The notes: generated by a model from the sequence alone, not told the origin. A stretch of 64,000 bases of DNA from Nocardia paucivorans NBRC 100373 (GCF_000308675.1 NZ_BAGE01000046.1:186001-250000); one strand, 5' to 3'; positions 8,856 to 19,017 are shown, counted from the first letter of the stretch. Translations and numbers: made by a program.

Positions 8856-9634
8856 TCGATGTCGTACCGGCGGATCTGCTTCCGCCGCTCCATGCCGAAT
8901 ACCGCAAGGTGGTCACGCTGCGGTATGCCCGGGTGCCGGCCGTACTGATCCCGGTCGTCGCGCTGTTGGCCGCGTCCACCACCGCCATCCTGGCCGGACC
9001 GCAGGATCCGCGCGGCGAACCGGCGACCGGCACCGCCACCGTGGGGTTGTATCTGGCGCTGGCGGTCGTGATTCTTGCGGTGGGTGCGTTCGCCGCCGCG
9101 AGCGCCGGGTCCGAACACCGCTACGACACGATCGCCGTGACGGCGTTGTTCACCCCCGACCGCGATCGACTGGCCGGAGCGAAGATGCTGGTCGCCGCCG
9201 GTGTGGCCTTGGTCGCCGCGCTCACCACGGAAGTGGTGGCGTTGGCGTGCCTGTTGGTGTTCGGCCGCGACAAATTCGAGTTCGGCGCCACGCTGTTCGG
9301 AGCGTTGGGCGGTGGACTGCTGACCGCGGTCTGTTGGGCGGTGATCGGGACCGGCCTCGGGCTGTGGCTGCGTTCCCCGCTCACCGCGGTGGGGGTGATG
9401 CTGGGCTGGCCGCTGTTCGCCGAACCGCTCGTCTGGGCGGTTACCAGCGGCCTCGGCCTGCCGGGCCTGGCGACCCTGCTGCCCACCTCGTCGACGGTGA
9501 GCACAATGGCCGTCGGTTCGTTCTCCGACAGCGATATCCTCGCCCCCACCCCGGCCGCGATGGTGGTTCTGCTCCTGTGGACCCTCGGCATCGGCGGTTT
9601 GGGCTGGTGGTCGGTGCGCACCGACGAGCTCTGA
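8852..9634 (+). CDS. ABC transporter permease subunit (ABC-2-like integral membrane protein)
   Basis: A 260-residue hydrophobic protein with about six membrane segments, the first around VPAVLIPVVALLAAST and the last around MVVLLLWTLGIGGLGWW. The ATG at 8852 overlaps the stop of the ATPase gene (ATGA), so the two are almost certainly co-translated as one transporter. The layout (short N-terminus, six spans, no periplasmic binding protein nearby) fits an exporter or membrane-stress transporter of the ABC-2 type. Substrate unknown. Confidence 0.75.
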   Translation: MIDVVPADLLPPLHAEYRKVVTLRYARVPAVLIPVVALLAASTTAILAGPQDPRGEPATGTATVGLYLALAVVILAVGAFAAASAGSEHRYDTIAVTALFTPDRDRLAGAKMLVAAGVALVAALTTEVVALACLLVFGRDKFEFGATLFGALGGGLLTAVCWAVIGTGLGLWLRSPLTAVGVMLGWPLFAEPLVWAVTSGLGLPGLATLLPTSSTVSTMAVGSFSDSDILAPTPAAMVVLLLWTLGIGGLGWWSVRTDEL

Positions 9635-9709
9635 GCCCGGGACCGGGGAACAACGACCCGTCGGTGGGCGTCGTTATCGTGGATGGCACGAAACGACAGG
9701 GGAACGAGC

Positions 9710-12700
9710 ATGAAGGCGGCCGAAGACGGCAGTCCGTCCGAGATGGGCTGGCTACGCCGGATCCGGTCGGAATGTCTGCGCCATCGCGGCACGGTGGCGG
9801 GTATCGCGGTAACACTGGTGGCGGGTGCGGCCGCTGAGATCGTGGCACCGCTGCTCACCAAACGGGCGGTCGACGCGGCCGGGGTCGGCGATACCCATGT
9901 GATCGGGATCGTCGCCGGTCTGCTGGTGCTGTCGGCCGCGGGCCGCTTCGTCGCGGCGTTCGGACGGCGGCTGTTGGCCGGCCGGCTCTCCTTGGATGTG
10001 CAGCACGCCCTGCGGGTGGCTCTGTTGGGGTCGTTGCAGCGCCTGGACGGCGCCGGACAGGATGCGCTGCGCACCGGACAGGTGGTTTCTCGATCCATCA
10101 CCGATCTGCAATTGGTGCAGGGCCTGCTGGCCATGGCTCCACTGTCGGGTATGGCGTTGTTGCAGTTCCTGCTCGCCGCCGGGGTGATGCTGTGGCTGTC
10201 ACCCTTACTGGCCGGGGTGGCGCTGCTGATGGTTCCCGCGGTCGCGGCGGTGGTGTACCGGTTGCGACCGCGGCTGCACGCGGCCACCTGGTCGGCCCAG
10301 CAGCGCGCCGCCGAACTCGCCCAGCACGTCGAGGAAACCGTGACGGGGGTGCGGGTGGTCAAGGGCTTCGGTCAGGAAGCCCGGATGGTCGACCGTCTGG
10401 AACGACACGGACGCACGCTGTTCGCGGAACGGATGCGGGCCGCCTCGATCAATTCCCGATTCGCGCCCACTCTGGCCGCGATCCCGCAGGCGGGTCTGGT
10501 CGCGGTGATCGCCTTCGGGGGAATTCTGGCCTTGCGCGGCGGTATCGGACTCGGCACATTCCTCGCGTTCACCGCCTATGTGACCACCATGACCACCACC
10601 GCCCGCGTCATGGCCTCGGTGGTGATCATGGCCCAGCTCACCCGGGCCGCCGCCGAGCGGGTGTACCAGGTGATCGACGCCGCGCCCACGATCGCCGACC
10701 CACCCCTGCCGGTCCCGCTGCCGGAGGGCCCGCTCGGCATCGAGATCGAGGGATTGACCTTCGGATTCGATCCCGACCAACCGGTGCTGCGCGATCTGGA
10801 CCTGACGGTGCGCCCCGGCGAAACGGTGGCGGTCATCGGCCCATCCGGTTCCGGTAAGACCACACTGTCGCTGCTGCTGCCGCGCTTCTACCGTCCCGAC
10901 TCCGGCCGTATCCGACTGTTCGTGGACCCGACCGAGGACACGACCGGCAACGGTCGGCGGCGGGTGGCCGTCGATATCGCCGATGTCCGCGCCGAGCAAC
11001 TGCGGGAGGCCATCGGAGTCGTCCTCGACGACCCATTTCTCTTCAGCGACACCATTGCCGCGAATATCGCCCTCGGCCGCCCGGATGCCACCGACGCCGA
11101 GATCCGGCACGCGGCGAAGCTGGCCGTGGCCGACGAGTTCATCGAACGATTACCCGACGGCTATGACACCGTGGTCGGCGAACGCGGACTCACCCTGTCC
11201 GGCGGACAGCGGCAACGCGTCGCCCTGGCCCGGGCATTACTGGCCCGCCCTCGCATCCTGGTGCTGGACGACGCGACCTCGGCCGTGGACGCGGTGACCG
11301 AAGCGGCCATTTTCGGGGCGCTTCCCGACACCGGTACGCGCACCACCCTGATCCTGGCCCACCGGGAATCCACCCTCGCCCACGCCGACCGGGTCATCCG
11401 CCTCCCCGCCCCCGTCACAACCCCCACGTCCGGGGTCGATCCGACACCGGACCGGTCACCGACCGCGACGAGCGGCCGGGACCGGACCGCCCGCGTATCC
11501 GCCGATCTGGGCGAGACCCCCCAACTGCGTCGCGCCCTCGAGAAACTACCGCCGGCCACCGAGGAGCCCGGCCTCGACGACCGACGCCTGCGCGCACCCG
11601 ATCCGGAATTCCGGCTGCTCCGGCTGTTGTGGCCGGTGCGCGGGCTGGTGTCGGCCGTTATGGTGTTGCTCGCGCTCGACGCGCTCATCGGCATCGGCTT
11701 CCCGCCGATCGTGCGGTACGCCATCGACACCGGCGTCACCGGCGCCGATCCGAACGCGCTGACCCGAGCGGCGCTGCTGGGTGCCTTGCTGGTCGCAGTG
11801 GGTTGGGTGGTGGCCGCATCCCTCACCGTCCTCACCGCCCGCACCGGCGAACGCGTCCTCTACGGCCTGCGCGTACGCAGTTACGCCCACCTACAGCGGC
11901 TCGGACTGGACTACTACGAACGGGAGATGTCCGGACGGATCATGACCCGGATGACGACCGACGTGGACGCGTTGAGCACCTTCCTGCAGACCGGGGTGTC
12001 GACCGCGCTGGTGAGCGCGCTGTCCCTGCTCGGTATCGCGGCCGCGTTGCTGGTGATCGATATCGACCTGGCGGCGGTGGTGCTGCTGGGCGTATTGCCG
12101 CCGCTGATCGTGGCCACGGTGATCTTCCGTCGGGTCTCCTCGGTGGCCTACAGCGTCTCCCGCGAGCACGTCGCCACCGTCAATGCCGATTTCCAGGAGA
12201 ACATCGCCGGGTTACGAGCGGTCCAGGCTTATCGACACGAACGGCCCGCGGCGCAACGCTTCGCCGAATACTCACTGCGTTACCGACACAGCCGAATGCG
12301 GGCCCAGCGTGCCATCGCGCTGTATTTCGCCTTCGTGGTGGCGTGGTCGGATCTGGCGCTGGCCCTGGTGGTCTTCCTCGGCGCCCACGCAGTGGCCGCA
12401 GGCGGTATCAGCGCGGGTACCCTGGTCGCGTTCGTGCTGTATCTGGAGCTGCTGTTCGGCCCGATCCAACAACTGTCCCAGGTCTTCGACGGCTACCAGC
12501 AGGCCCGGGTGGGGTTGCGCCGGATCGGCGCCCTCCTGCGCACCCCGTCCTCGATCGCCGCCGACCGGGACGACGCGGTATCGATTCCCGACCGGTTGCG
12601 CGGCGAGGTCACCATGCGGAACCTGCGATTCCACTACCCGGGAAGCGAACGCCCCGCACTCGACGGAATCGATCTGGATATCCCGCCGGGAACGACATTG

Positions 12701-13408
12701 GCACTGGTCGGGGCCACCGGCGCAGGCAAATCGACCATCGTGAAGCTGTTGGCCCGCCTCTACGACCCCACGCCCACCGATACCGGGCGAATCCGGGTGG
12801 ACGGAGTCGATATCCGGGACTATCGGCTGTCGGACTACCGCCGCAGGCTCGGCATCGTCCCGCAGGAAGCCCATCTGTTCACCGGCGATATCGCCGGCAA
12901 TATCGCTTTCGGCAAACCTTCCGCAAGCGATGCCGCGATCGCCGAGGCCGCTCGGGCGGTGGGTGCGGACGAGATGATCGCCACCCTGCCGATGGGGATG
13001 CGGCAGCCGGTCGGTGAACGCGGTCGCGGCCTGTCGGCGGGCCAGCGACAGTTGATCGCATTGGCCCGGGCCCAGCTGGTGGATCCGGATCTCCTGCTCC
13101 TGGACGAGGCCACGGCCACCCTCGACCCGGAGACCGAGCAGAAGGTATTGGTCGCCACCGGTTCGCTGGCCCGGGATCGCACCACCATCGTGGTCGCGCA
13201 TCGCTTGGCCACCGCCGCCCGCGCGGATCGGATCGCTGTGGTCGCCCACGGTCGAATCGTCGAAACCGGTACCCATGCCGAACTACTCGCCACCGGCGGT
13301 GAGTATGCCCGCCTGTGGGCAGCAGCGGGTAACGAAAAGGGCATATTCTCGATAGAGGACGAAGCACCAACAATGAAGTCGGGGCTGTCGGGTGGTGGGG
13401 TTGCGTGA
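9710..13408 (+). CDS. Fused two-half ABC exporter (TMD-NBD-TMD-NBD), multidrug/lipid type
   Basis: About 1232 residues forming two complete ABCB-like halves in one chain. NBD1: GPSGSGKTT near 378, LSGGQRQR near 496, and Walker B VLDDATSAVD with aspartate instead of the catalytic glutamate. NBD2: GATGAGKST near 1000, an altered signature LSAGQRQ near 1107, and a normal LLDEATATLD near 1129. This is the asymmetric pattern of heterodimeric exporters, with one degenerate and one consensus ATP site, here fused. ATG 9710 is preferred over 9683: an AGGGGA ribosome-binding site precedes it and the TATCGT box at 9675-9680 is too close to 9683. Located directly before kgd. Confidence 0.85.
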   Translation: MKAAEDGSPSEMGWLRRIRSECLRHRGTVAGIAVTLVAGAAAEIVAPLLTKRAVDAAGVGDTHVIGIVAGLLVLSAAGRFVAAFGRRLLAGRLSLDVQHALRVALLGSLQRLDGAGQDALRTGQVVSRSITDLQLVQGLLAMAPLSGMALLQFLLAAGVMLWLSPLLAGVALLMVPAVAAVVYRLRPRLHAATWSAQQRAAELAQHVEETVTGVRVVKGFGQEARMVDRLERHGRTLFAERMRAASINSRFAPTLAAIPQAGLVAVIAFGGILALRGGIGLGTFLAFTAYVTTMTTTARVMASVVIMAQLTRAAAERVYQVIDAAPTIADPPLPVPLPEGPLGIEIEGLTFGFDPDQPVLRDLDLTVRPGETVAVIGPSGSGKTTLSLLLPRFYRPDSGRIRLFVDPTEDTTGNGRRRVAVDIADVRAEQLREAIGVVLDDPFLFSDTIAANIALGRPDATDAEIRHAAKLAVADEFIERLPDGYDTVVGERGLTLSGGQRQRVALARALLARPRILVLDDATSAVDAVTEAAIFGALPDTGTRTTLILAHRESTLAHADRVIRLPAPVTTPTSGVDPTPDRSPTATSGRDRTARVSADLGETPQLRRALEKLPPATEEPGLDDRRLRAPDPEFRLLRLLWPVRGLVSAVMVLLALDALIGIGFPPIVRYAIDTGVTGADPNALTRAALLGALLVAVGWVVAASLTVLTARTGERVLYGLRVRSYAHLQRLGLDYYEREMSGRIMTRMTTDVDALSTFLQTGVSTALVSALSLLGIAAALLVIDIDLAAVVLLGVLPPLIVATVIFRRVSSVAYSVSREHVATVNADFQENIAGLRAVQAYRHERPAAQRFAEYSLRYRHSRMRAQRAIALYFAFVVAWSDLALALVVFLGAHAVAAGGISAGTLVAFVLYLELLFGPIQQLSQVFDGYQQARVGLRRIGALLRTPSSIAADRDDAVSIPDRLRGEVTMRNLRFHYPGSERPALDGIDLDIPPGTTLALVGATGAGKSTIVKLLARLYDPTPTDTGRIRVDGVDIRDYRLSDYRRRLGIVPQEAHLFTGDIAGNIAFGKPSASDAAIAEAARAVGADEMIATLPMGMRQPVGERGRGLSAGQRQLIALARAQLVDPDLLLLDEATATLDPETEQKVLVATGSLARDRTTIVVAHRLATAARADRIAVVAHGRIVETGTHAELLATGGEYARLWAAAGNEKGIFSIEDEAPTMKSGLSGGGVA

Positions 13409-13526
13409 CCATCGGGCGCGTGGGCCTATCCTCTGAAAGGGCGCATCGGCATATCTCCGCCGATCCCCGGGCCGGGCACGTCACAAACGTCGCAGCGCGA
13501 AGAACGAAATGAGGCGAACACCTGCT

Positions 13527-16500
13527 GTGAGCAGCTCAACTTCCCAGTTCGGACAGAACCAGTGGCTGGTCGACGAGATGTATCAGAAGTTCCAGCAAGA
13601 CCCATCGTCGGTCGACGAAAGCTGGCACGAGTTCCTCGCCGATTACAACCCCGAGACAGCCGGTGACGCGGGAGCCGACCAGGTCGCCTCCGCGCCGCAG
13701 ACCCGACCCGCGCCGTCCACCAACAGCGCGCCCGCCCCGGCTGCCGCGCCGGCCACGAACAGCGCGGCCACCGCCCCGGCGAAATCGGCCGGAGCGGTTG
13801 CCGCGACCACCGCCACCACCTCCGCGGCCAAGAGCACCACGCCGCAGCAGGTGCGCAAACCGCAAACCACCCCGGCGCGTAACACCAACGCCGCGCCCAC
13901 CTCGGGGGCCCCGAAACCGGCCGCGGCCGAAGATCAGTCCAAGGTCTTACGCGGGGCCGCCGCGGCGGTCGCCAAGAACATGTCGGCGTCGCTGTCCATC
14001 CCGACCGCGACCAGCGTCCGCGCCATACCGGCCAAGCTGATGATCGACAACCGTCTGGTCATCAACAACCATCTGGCCCGCACTCGCGGTGGCAAGATCT
14101 CCTTCACCCACCTACTGGGTTACGCCATCGTGCAGGCGGTCAAGTCCTTCCCGAACATGAACCGGCATTTCGCCGAGATCGACGGTAAGCCACACGCGGT
14201 CACCCCCGCGCACACCAACCTGGGCCTGGCCATCGACCTGCCGGGCAAGGACGGCAGCCGGTCGTTGGTCGTCGCCGCCATCAAGGGCGCCGAGGAGATG
14301 AGCTTCGGGCAGTTCCACAGCGCCTACGAGGACATCGTCCGCCGGGCACGCGAGGGCAAACTCACCACCGAGGACTTCTCCGGTGTCACCATCTCGCTGA
14401 CCAACCCGGGCACCATCGGCACCGTGCACTCGGTGCCGCGGCTGATGCCCGGCCAGGGTGCAATCATCGGCGCGGGCGCCATGGAGTACCCGGCCGAGTT
14501 CCAGGGTATGAGCGAGGAACGCCTCGCCGAGATCGGTGTGGGCAAGCTGATGACGCTCACCTCCACCTACGACCACCGCATCATTCAGGGTGCGGAGTCG
14601 GGCGATTTCCTGCGCACCATCCACAACCTGCTGATCGCCGACGAGTTCTACGACGAGATCTTCCATGGTCTGGGTGTGCCGTACGAGCCGGTGCGCTGGC
14701 GCAAGGACGTCCGGGAACGCGGTATCGACAAGAGCACCCGCGTCCAGGAGCTGATCGCCGCCTACCGCAACCGCGGCCACCTGATGGCCGACACCGATCC
14801 ACTGCGCCTGGTCAAGGACAAGTTCCGCAGCCACCCCGACCTGGACGTCACCCAGCACGGCCTGACCCTGTGGGACCTGGACCGCGAGTTCAACGTGGGC
14901 GGTTTCCACGGTCAGGAACGGATGAAGCTGCGCGATGTGCTGTCGGTGCTGCGTGACGCCTACTGTCGACACGTCGGTGTCGAATACACCCACATTCTGG
15001 ATCCCGAACAGCGGAAATGGATTCAGGACCGGGCCGAGCAGAAGCACGTCAAACCGACCGTCGCCCAACAGAAGTACATTCTGAACCGGCTCAACGCGGC
15101 CGAGGCGTTCGAAACCTTCCTACAGACCAAGTACGTCGGGCAGAAGCGGTTCTCGTTGGAGGGCGCCGAATCGGTGATCCCGATGATGGACGCCGTGATC
15201 GACCAGTGCGCCGAGCACGCCCTCGACGAGGTCGTCATCGGTATGCCGCACCGCGGTCGGCTCAATGTGTTGGCCAATATCGTCGGCAAGCCGTACTCGA
15301 AGATATTCACCGAGTTCGAGGGCAATATGAACCCGGCCGCCACCCACGGCTCGGGCGATGTGAAGTACCACCTCGGCGCCGAGGGCAACTACCTGCAGAT
15401 GTTCGGCGACAACGAGATCAAGGTCTCGCTCACCGCCAACCCCTCGCATCTGGAGGCGGTCGACCCGGTGCTGGAGGGCCTGGTCCGCGCCAAGCAGGAC
15501 CTGTTGGACAAGGGCGACGGCCCCGAGGGCTTCTCGGTGGTGCCACTGCTGCTGCATGGTGACGCCGCGTTCGCCGGCCAGGGTGTGGTCGCCGAAACCC
15601 TGAACATGTCGGGTCTGCGCGGTTACCGGACCGGTGGCACCATCCACATCGTGGTGAACAACCAGATCGGTTTCACCACCGCGCCGGAGAACAGCCGCTC
15701 CACCGAATACTGCACCGATATCGCCAAGTTCATCGGCGCCCCGATCTTCCACGTCAACGGCGACGACCCGGAGGCGTGCGACTGGGTGGCCCGGTTGGCG
15801 GTCGATTTCCGGCAGAAGTTCCGCAAGGACGTCGTGATCGATCTGATCTGCTACCGTCGCCGCGGCCACAACGAGGGCGACGACCCGTCGATGACCCAGC
15901 CCTACATGTACGACGTCATCGACACCAAGCGCAGCGTCCGCAAGAGCTACACCGAAAGCCTGATCGGCCGTGGCGATATCTCGCTGAAAGAGGCCGAGGA
16001 CGCCCTGCGCGACTACCAGGGCCAGTTGGAGCGGGTGTTCAACGAGGTCCGTGAGCTGGAGAAATACCCACCGGAGCCGAGCGCGTCCGTCGAGGAGGAC
16101 CAGACCGTCCCCGGTACGGTGCACACCGCGGTGGACAAATCGGTGCTGCAGCGCATCGGTGACGCCTTCATCAATGTGCCCGAGGGCTTCAATGTCCACC
16201 CACGGGTCAAGCCGGTGCTGGAGAAGCGCCGCGAAATGGCCTACGAGGGCAAGATCGACTGGGCCTTCGCCGAGCTGCTGGCCTTCGGCACGCTCATCGA
16301 CGAGGGCCGGGCGGTGCGCCTGACCGGTCAGGACTCCCGGCGCGGCACCTTCACCCAGCGGCATGCGGTGCTCATCGACCGCAAGACCGCCGAGGAGTAC
16401 ACACCGCTGCACAACCTCGGCAGCGCCAACCCCGGCTGGTTCGCCGTCCACGACTCGGCACTGAGCGAATTCGCCGCCGTCGGCTTCGAATACGGCTATT

Positions 16501-17306
16501 CGCTGGGCAACCCGGACGCGCTGGTGTTGTGGGAGGCGCAGTTCGGTGACTTCGTCAACGGCGCCCAGTCGATCATCGACGAGTTCATCTCCTCCGGTGA
16601 GGCCAAGTGGGGGCAGCTGTCGGAGGTCGTGTTGCTGTTGCCGCACGGTCACGAGGGTCAGGGCCCGGACCACACCTCCGGCCGGATCGAACGTTTCCTC
16701 CAGCTGTGCGCGGAGGGCTCGATGACGGTCGCGGTGCCGTCCACCCCGGCCAACTACTTCCACCTGCTGCGCCGGCACGTGCTCGATGGTATCCGCCGGC
16801 CGCTGATCGTCTTCACCCCGAAGTCGATGCTGCGCAACAAGGCGGTGGTCAGTGATCTGAAGGACTTCACCGAGAGCAAGTTCCGTTCGGTGTTCGACGA
16901 ACCCGCCTACGAGCAGGGCGTCGGCGACCGCGAGAAGGTGAAGCGGATTCTGTTGACCAGCGGCAAGCTCTACTACGAGCTGGCGGCGACCAAGGCCAAG
17001 CAGAAGCGCGAGGACATCGCGATCGTGCGGATCGAGCAGCTGTACCCGATTCCGCAGTACCGCCTGAACGAGTCGCTGGCCGGTTACCCGAACGCCACCG
17101 ATATCGCCTGGGTCCAGGAAGAGCCGGCCAACCAGGGCGCCTGGCCGTTCTTCGGTCTGCACCTGCCCGAGATTCTCCCGGATCGGCTGGGCAAACTGCG
17201 CCGTATCTCGCGGCGCGCCATGTCGGCCCCGTCCTCGGGTTCGAGCAAGGTACACGCGGTGGAGCAGGCCGAGATCATCGAAGAGGCCTTCGAACCGACC
17301 AACTGA
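13527..17306 (+). CDS. kgd: Multifunctional 2-oxoglutarate decarboxylase/dehydrogenase E1-E2 (Kgd/OdhA)
   Basis: A 1259-residue protein that links the TCA cycle and glutamate metabolism. In order: the N-terminal QFGQNQWLVDEMYQKF segment, a long Ala/Pro/Thr-rich linker (about 45-145), a succinyltransferase-type E2 domain with the active-site motif TYDHRIIQG near 347, and the thiamine-diphosphate E1 domain (HRGRLNVLAN, HGDAAFAGQG, RRGHNEGDDP). This E2-E1 fusion is specific to Corynebacteriales/Mycobacteriales; in known members it is inhibited by the FHA protein GarA/OdhI and activated by acetyl-CoA. GTG 13527 matches the family N-terminus; ATG 13509 is an alternative. A TATCCT box lies at 13427-13432. 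A hairpin terminator follows. Confidence 0.97.
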   Translation: MSSSTSQFGQNQWLVDEMYQKFQQDPSSVDESWHEFLADYNPETAGDAGADQVASAPQTRPAPSTNSAPAPAAAPATNSAATAPAKSAGAVAATTATTSAAKSTTPQQVRKPQTTPARNTNAAPTSGAPKPAAAEDQSKVLRGAAAAVAKNMSASLSIPTATSVRAIPAKLMIDNRLVINNHLARTRGGKISFTHLLGYAIVQAVKSFPNMNRHFAEIDGKPHAVTPAHTNLGLAIDLPGKDGSRSLVVAAIKGAEEMSFGQFHSAYEDIVRRAREGKLTTEDFSGVTISLTNPGTIGTVHSVPRLMPGQGAIIGAGAMEYPAEFQGMSEERLAEIGVGKLMTLTSTYDHRIIQGAESGDFLRTIHNLLIADEFYDEIFHGLGVPYEPVRWRKDVRERGIDKSTRVQELIAAYRNRGHLMADTDPLRLVKDKFRSHPDLDVTQHGLTLWDLDREFNVGGFHGQERMKLRDVLSVLRDAYCRHVGVEYTHILDPEQRKWIQDRAEQKHVKPTVAQQKYILNRLNAAEAFETFLQTKYVGQKRFSLEGAESVIPMMDAVIDQCAEHALDEVVIGMPHRGRLNVLANIVGKPYSKIFTEFEGNMNPAATHGSGDVKYHLGAEGNYLQMFGDNEIKVSLTANPSHLEAVDPVLEGLVRAKQDLLDKGDGPEGFSVVPLLLHGDAAFAGQGVVAETLNMSGLRGYRTGGTIHIVVNNQIGFTTAPENSRSTEYCTDIAKFIGAPIFHVNGDDPEACDWVARLAVDFRQKFRKDVVIDLICYRRRGHNEGDDPSMTQPYMYDVIDTKRSVRKSYTESLIGRGDISLKEAEDALRDYQGQLERVFNEVRELEKYPPEPSASVEEDQTVPGTVHTAVDKSVLQRIGDAFINVPEGFNVHPRVKPVLEKRREMAYEGKIDWAFAELLAFGTLIDEGRAVRLTGQDSRRGTFTQRHAVLIDRKTAEEYTPLHNLGSANPGWFAVHDSALSEFAAVGFEYGYSLGNPDALVLWEAQFGDFVNGAQSIIDEFISSGEAKWGQLSEVVLLLPHGHEGQGPDHTSGRIERFLQLCAEGSMTVAVPSTPANYFHLLRRHVLDGIRRPLIVFTPKSMLRNKAVVSDLKDFTESKFRSVFDEPAYEQGVGDREKVKRILLTSGKLYYELAATKAKQKREDIAIVRIEQLYPIPQYRLNESLAGYPNATDIAWVQEEPANQGAWPFFGLHLPEILPDRLGKLRRISRRAMSAPSSGSSKVHAVEQAEIIEEAFEPTN

Positions 17307-17319
17307 TCGACAGCATGTG

Positions 17320-17352
17320 AAGGGCCGAACCCCGGACGGGGTTCGGCCCTTT
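17320..17352 (+). terminator. Rho-independent terminator after kgd
   Basis: A perfect 14-bp stem (AAGGGCCGAACCCC at 17320-17333 with its complement at 17338-17351) and a GGAC tetraloop begin 13 bases after the kgd stop. The U-tract is short (TTT), as is common in actinobacteria. It also separates kgd from the convergent MFS gene. Confidence 0.9.
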
Positions 17353-17476
17353 GCCGTACCGGCTCGACCGGTCCACTCGAACGGGTTGAGCGTTGCCACG
17401 CCACAGCGCTCGATATCTCGGACATTTCGCGTCATCAGTGTCCAGACGTACCCGGGTGCGGTCGCCGCGCAGTTCC

Positions 17477-18955
17477 CTATTCCGAAGGATCGGCCGTGGT
17501 CTTCGGTAGCGCGAGCATCACGAAGGCGGAGACCACATAGAGCGCAGCGGAAATGAGCAGGACCGTTGCCAGCGCCCGACCGTAGTCGGCCAGGGCCGGT
17601 GCGCCGGCGGCCGAGTCGGTGACAGCGGCGAAGAAGACCGTGCCGAGGGCTGCGATGCCCACGGCCCCGCCGATCTGATTGACGGTGGACAACACCCCAC
17701 CCGCGGCGCCCGCGTTACGTGCCGAGACACCCGCGAGAACGACGTTGACGAGAATGGGTGCGGCAAGCCCCAGCCCGAGGCCGCCCACGAACAAGGAGAG
17801 GGCGAGCGCCCAATACCCGGGATTGGCACCGTCTTTCACAATGCCCCAGAGCAGGAGCTGGGACACCGCGATGATGAGTGACCCGGTGATCAGCAGGACC
17901 CGGCCCGCCTTGGCGGCCAGAGCGACACCGACACCGGAGGTGATGATCGAGCCGAGGGCATACGGCAGGATGACCAGCCCCGTTTCCCACGCGGTCCGGC
18001 CGGTGCCGTTCTGCAGATAAACCGACATCGTGAGGAAGAACGATCCGATAGCGCCGAAGAACAGCACCGAGGCGGCCAGGCCGACGGCGAAGGCCCTGAT
18101 ACCGAGCAGCGCCGGATCGAAGACGGGTTCGCCTCCTCGTCGAGCGAGGCGACGTTCATGGACGAGGAAGATCGTGAGCACGACGACACCGACGGTGAGC
18201 AGGACATAGCTGCCCCACGTCCATCCCCAGGTCTCGGTCTGGATGATCGGCAGCAGCAACAGCAGGATGCCCGCCGCCGCCAACAGCGCACCCATGAGAT
18301 CCGAGCGCGCGGTCGAGGTCGAGCGGGACTCCGGCAGAATCCGAGCGCCGATGAGCAGCGCCAGGATCGAGACGGGAACATTGATCCAGAAGATGGTGCG
18401 CCAGCCCAGACCGAATACATCGGCCTCGACGAGCAATCCGCCCAGCAGCGGACCCGCGACCGAGGCGAGCCCCTGTACCGCCCCATAGGCGCCGAATGCC
18501 TTCGCGCGCTCCGCCGGCGCGAAGGAGGCCCGGATTATCCCGAATACCTGCGGAACCATCACTCCGGCGGCCAGCCCCTGCGCGGCCCGCATCCCGATGA
18601 GCATTCCCGCATCGATGGCGAGCGCACACAAGGCGGAGGTGGCCATGAACCCGGCCAGGCCGATCAGGAACAGCAGCTTGCGACCGAACTGGTCGCCGAG
18701 CCGGCCGCCGGTGATCAGGCCCGCCCCCAGGGTGAGGGTGTAGGCGGCGATCGTCCATTGGATCTGGGCATCGTTCGCCCCGAGGTCGCGGGTTATCGCC
18801 GGGGCCGCGACGGTGACGATCGTCGCATCCAGCAAATCCATGAACGAGCCGAACAACACGACGAGCAGTGCCGCGCTCGCGCCCGCGCCGGAAACAACCG
18901 CTGCGGGAGTGCCCGTGTGGGGCACGCCCTCCCGGTAATCCTGTGATGTGGTCAT
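17477..18955 (-). CDS. MFS drug efflux transporter, DHA2 (EmrB/QacA) family
   Basis: About 492 residues with 14 predicted membrane spans. The first span and loop read FGSFMDLLDATIVTVAAPAI, the typical motif D1 of drug/proton antiporters, and GGRLGDQFGRKLLF is the loop 2-3 motif A. Family members export drugs or secondary metabolites using the proton gradient. Starts at ATG 18955 (MTTSQDY) or at 18985, but the latter ATG lies within the palindrome described at 18978-18996. Divergent from the WYL regulator, which is therefore its likely controller. Substrate unknown. Confidence 0.85.
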   Translation of the reverse strand: MTTSQDYREGVPHTGTPAAVVSGAGASAALLVVLFGSFMDLLDATIVTVAAPAITRDLGANDAQIQWTIAAYTLTLGAGLITGGRLGDQFGRKLLFLIGLAGFMATSALCALAIDAGMLIGMRAAQGLAAGVMVPQVFGIIRASFAPAERAKAFGAYGAVQGLASVAGPLLGGLLVEADVFGLGWRTIFWINVPVSILALLIGARILPESRSTSTARSDLMGALLAAAGILLLLLPIIQTETWGWTWGSYVLLTVGVVVLTIFLVHERRLARRGGEPVFDPALLGIRAFAVGLAASVLFFGAIGSFFLTMSVYLQNGTGRTAWETGLVILPYALGSIITSGVGVALAAKAGRVLLITGSLIIAVSQLLLWGIVKDGANPGYWALALSLFVGGLGLGLAAPILVNVVLAGVSARNAGAAGGVLSTVNQIGGAVGIAALGTVFFAAVTDSAAGAPALADYGRALATVLLISAALYVVSAFVMLALPKTTADPSE

Positions 18956-18977
18956 GGTCGGCAGGATGGCAGGCATA

Positions 18978-18996
18978 GTGGCCATCGAATGGCCAC
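18978..18996. promoter_or_regulatory. Perfect operator-like palindrome between the MFS pump and WYL regulator
   Basis: GTGGCCAT-CGA-ATGGCCAC is an exact 8-bp inverted repeat with a 3-base spacer. It lies in the divergent intergenic region, 22 bases before the regulator start (19018), and overlaps the more distal possible start of the pump gene. It is the best candidate operator for the adjacent WYL regulator acting on both genes. Confidence 0.6.
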
Positions 18997-19017
18997 CTCA
19001 TCGAAGAGAATCGGCCT

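Noticed and set aside
9121..10362. A 413-codon Ser/Thr/Arg-rich minus-strand frame
   Set aside because: It is the antisense of the permease and exporter genes, which are supported by clear motifs.
15120..17435. A 771-codon open frame on the minus strand, antisense to kgd
   Set aside because: It mirrors the codon structure of kgd in high-GC DNA, has no recognisable motifs, and the plus-strand gene is certain.
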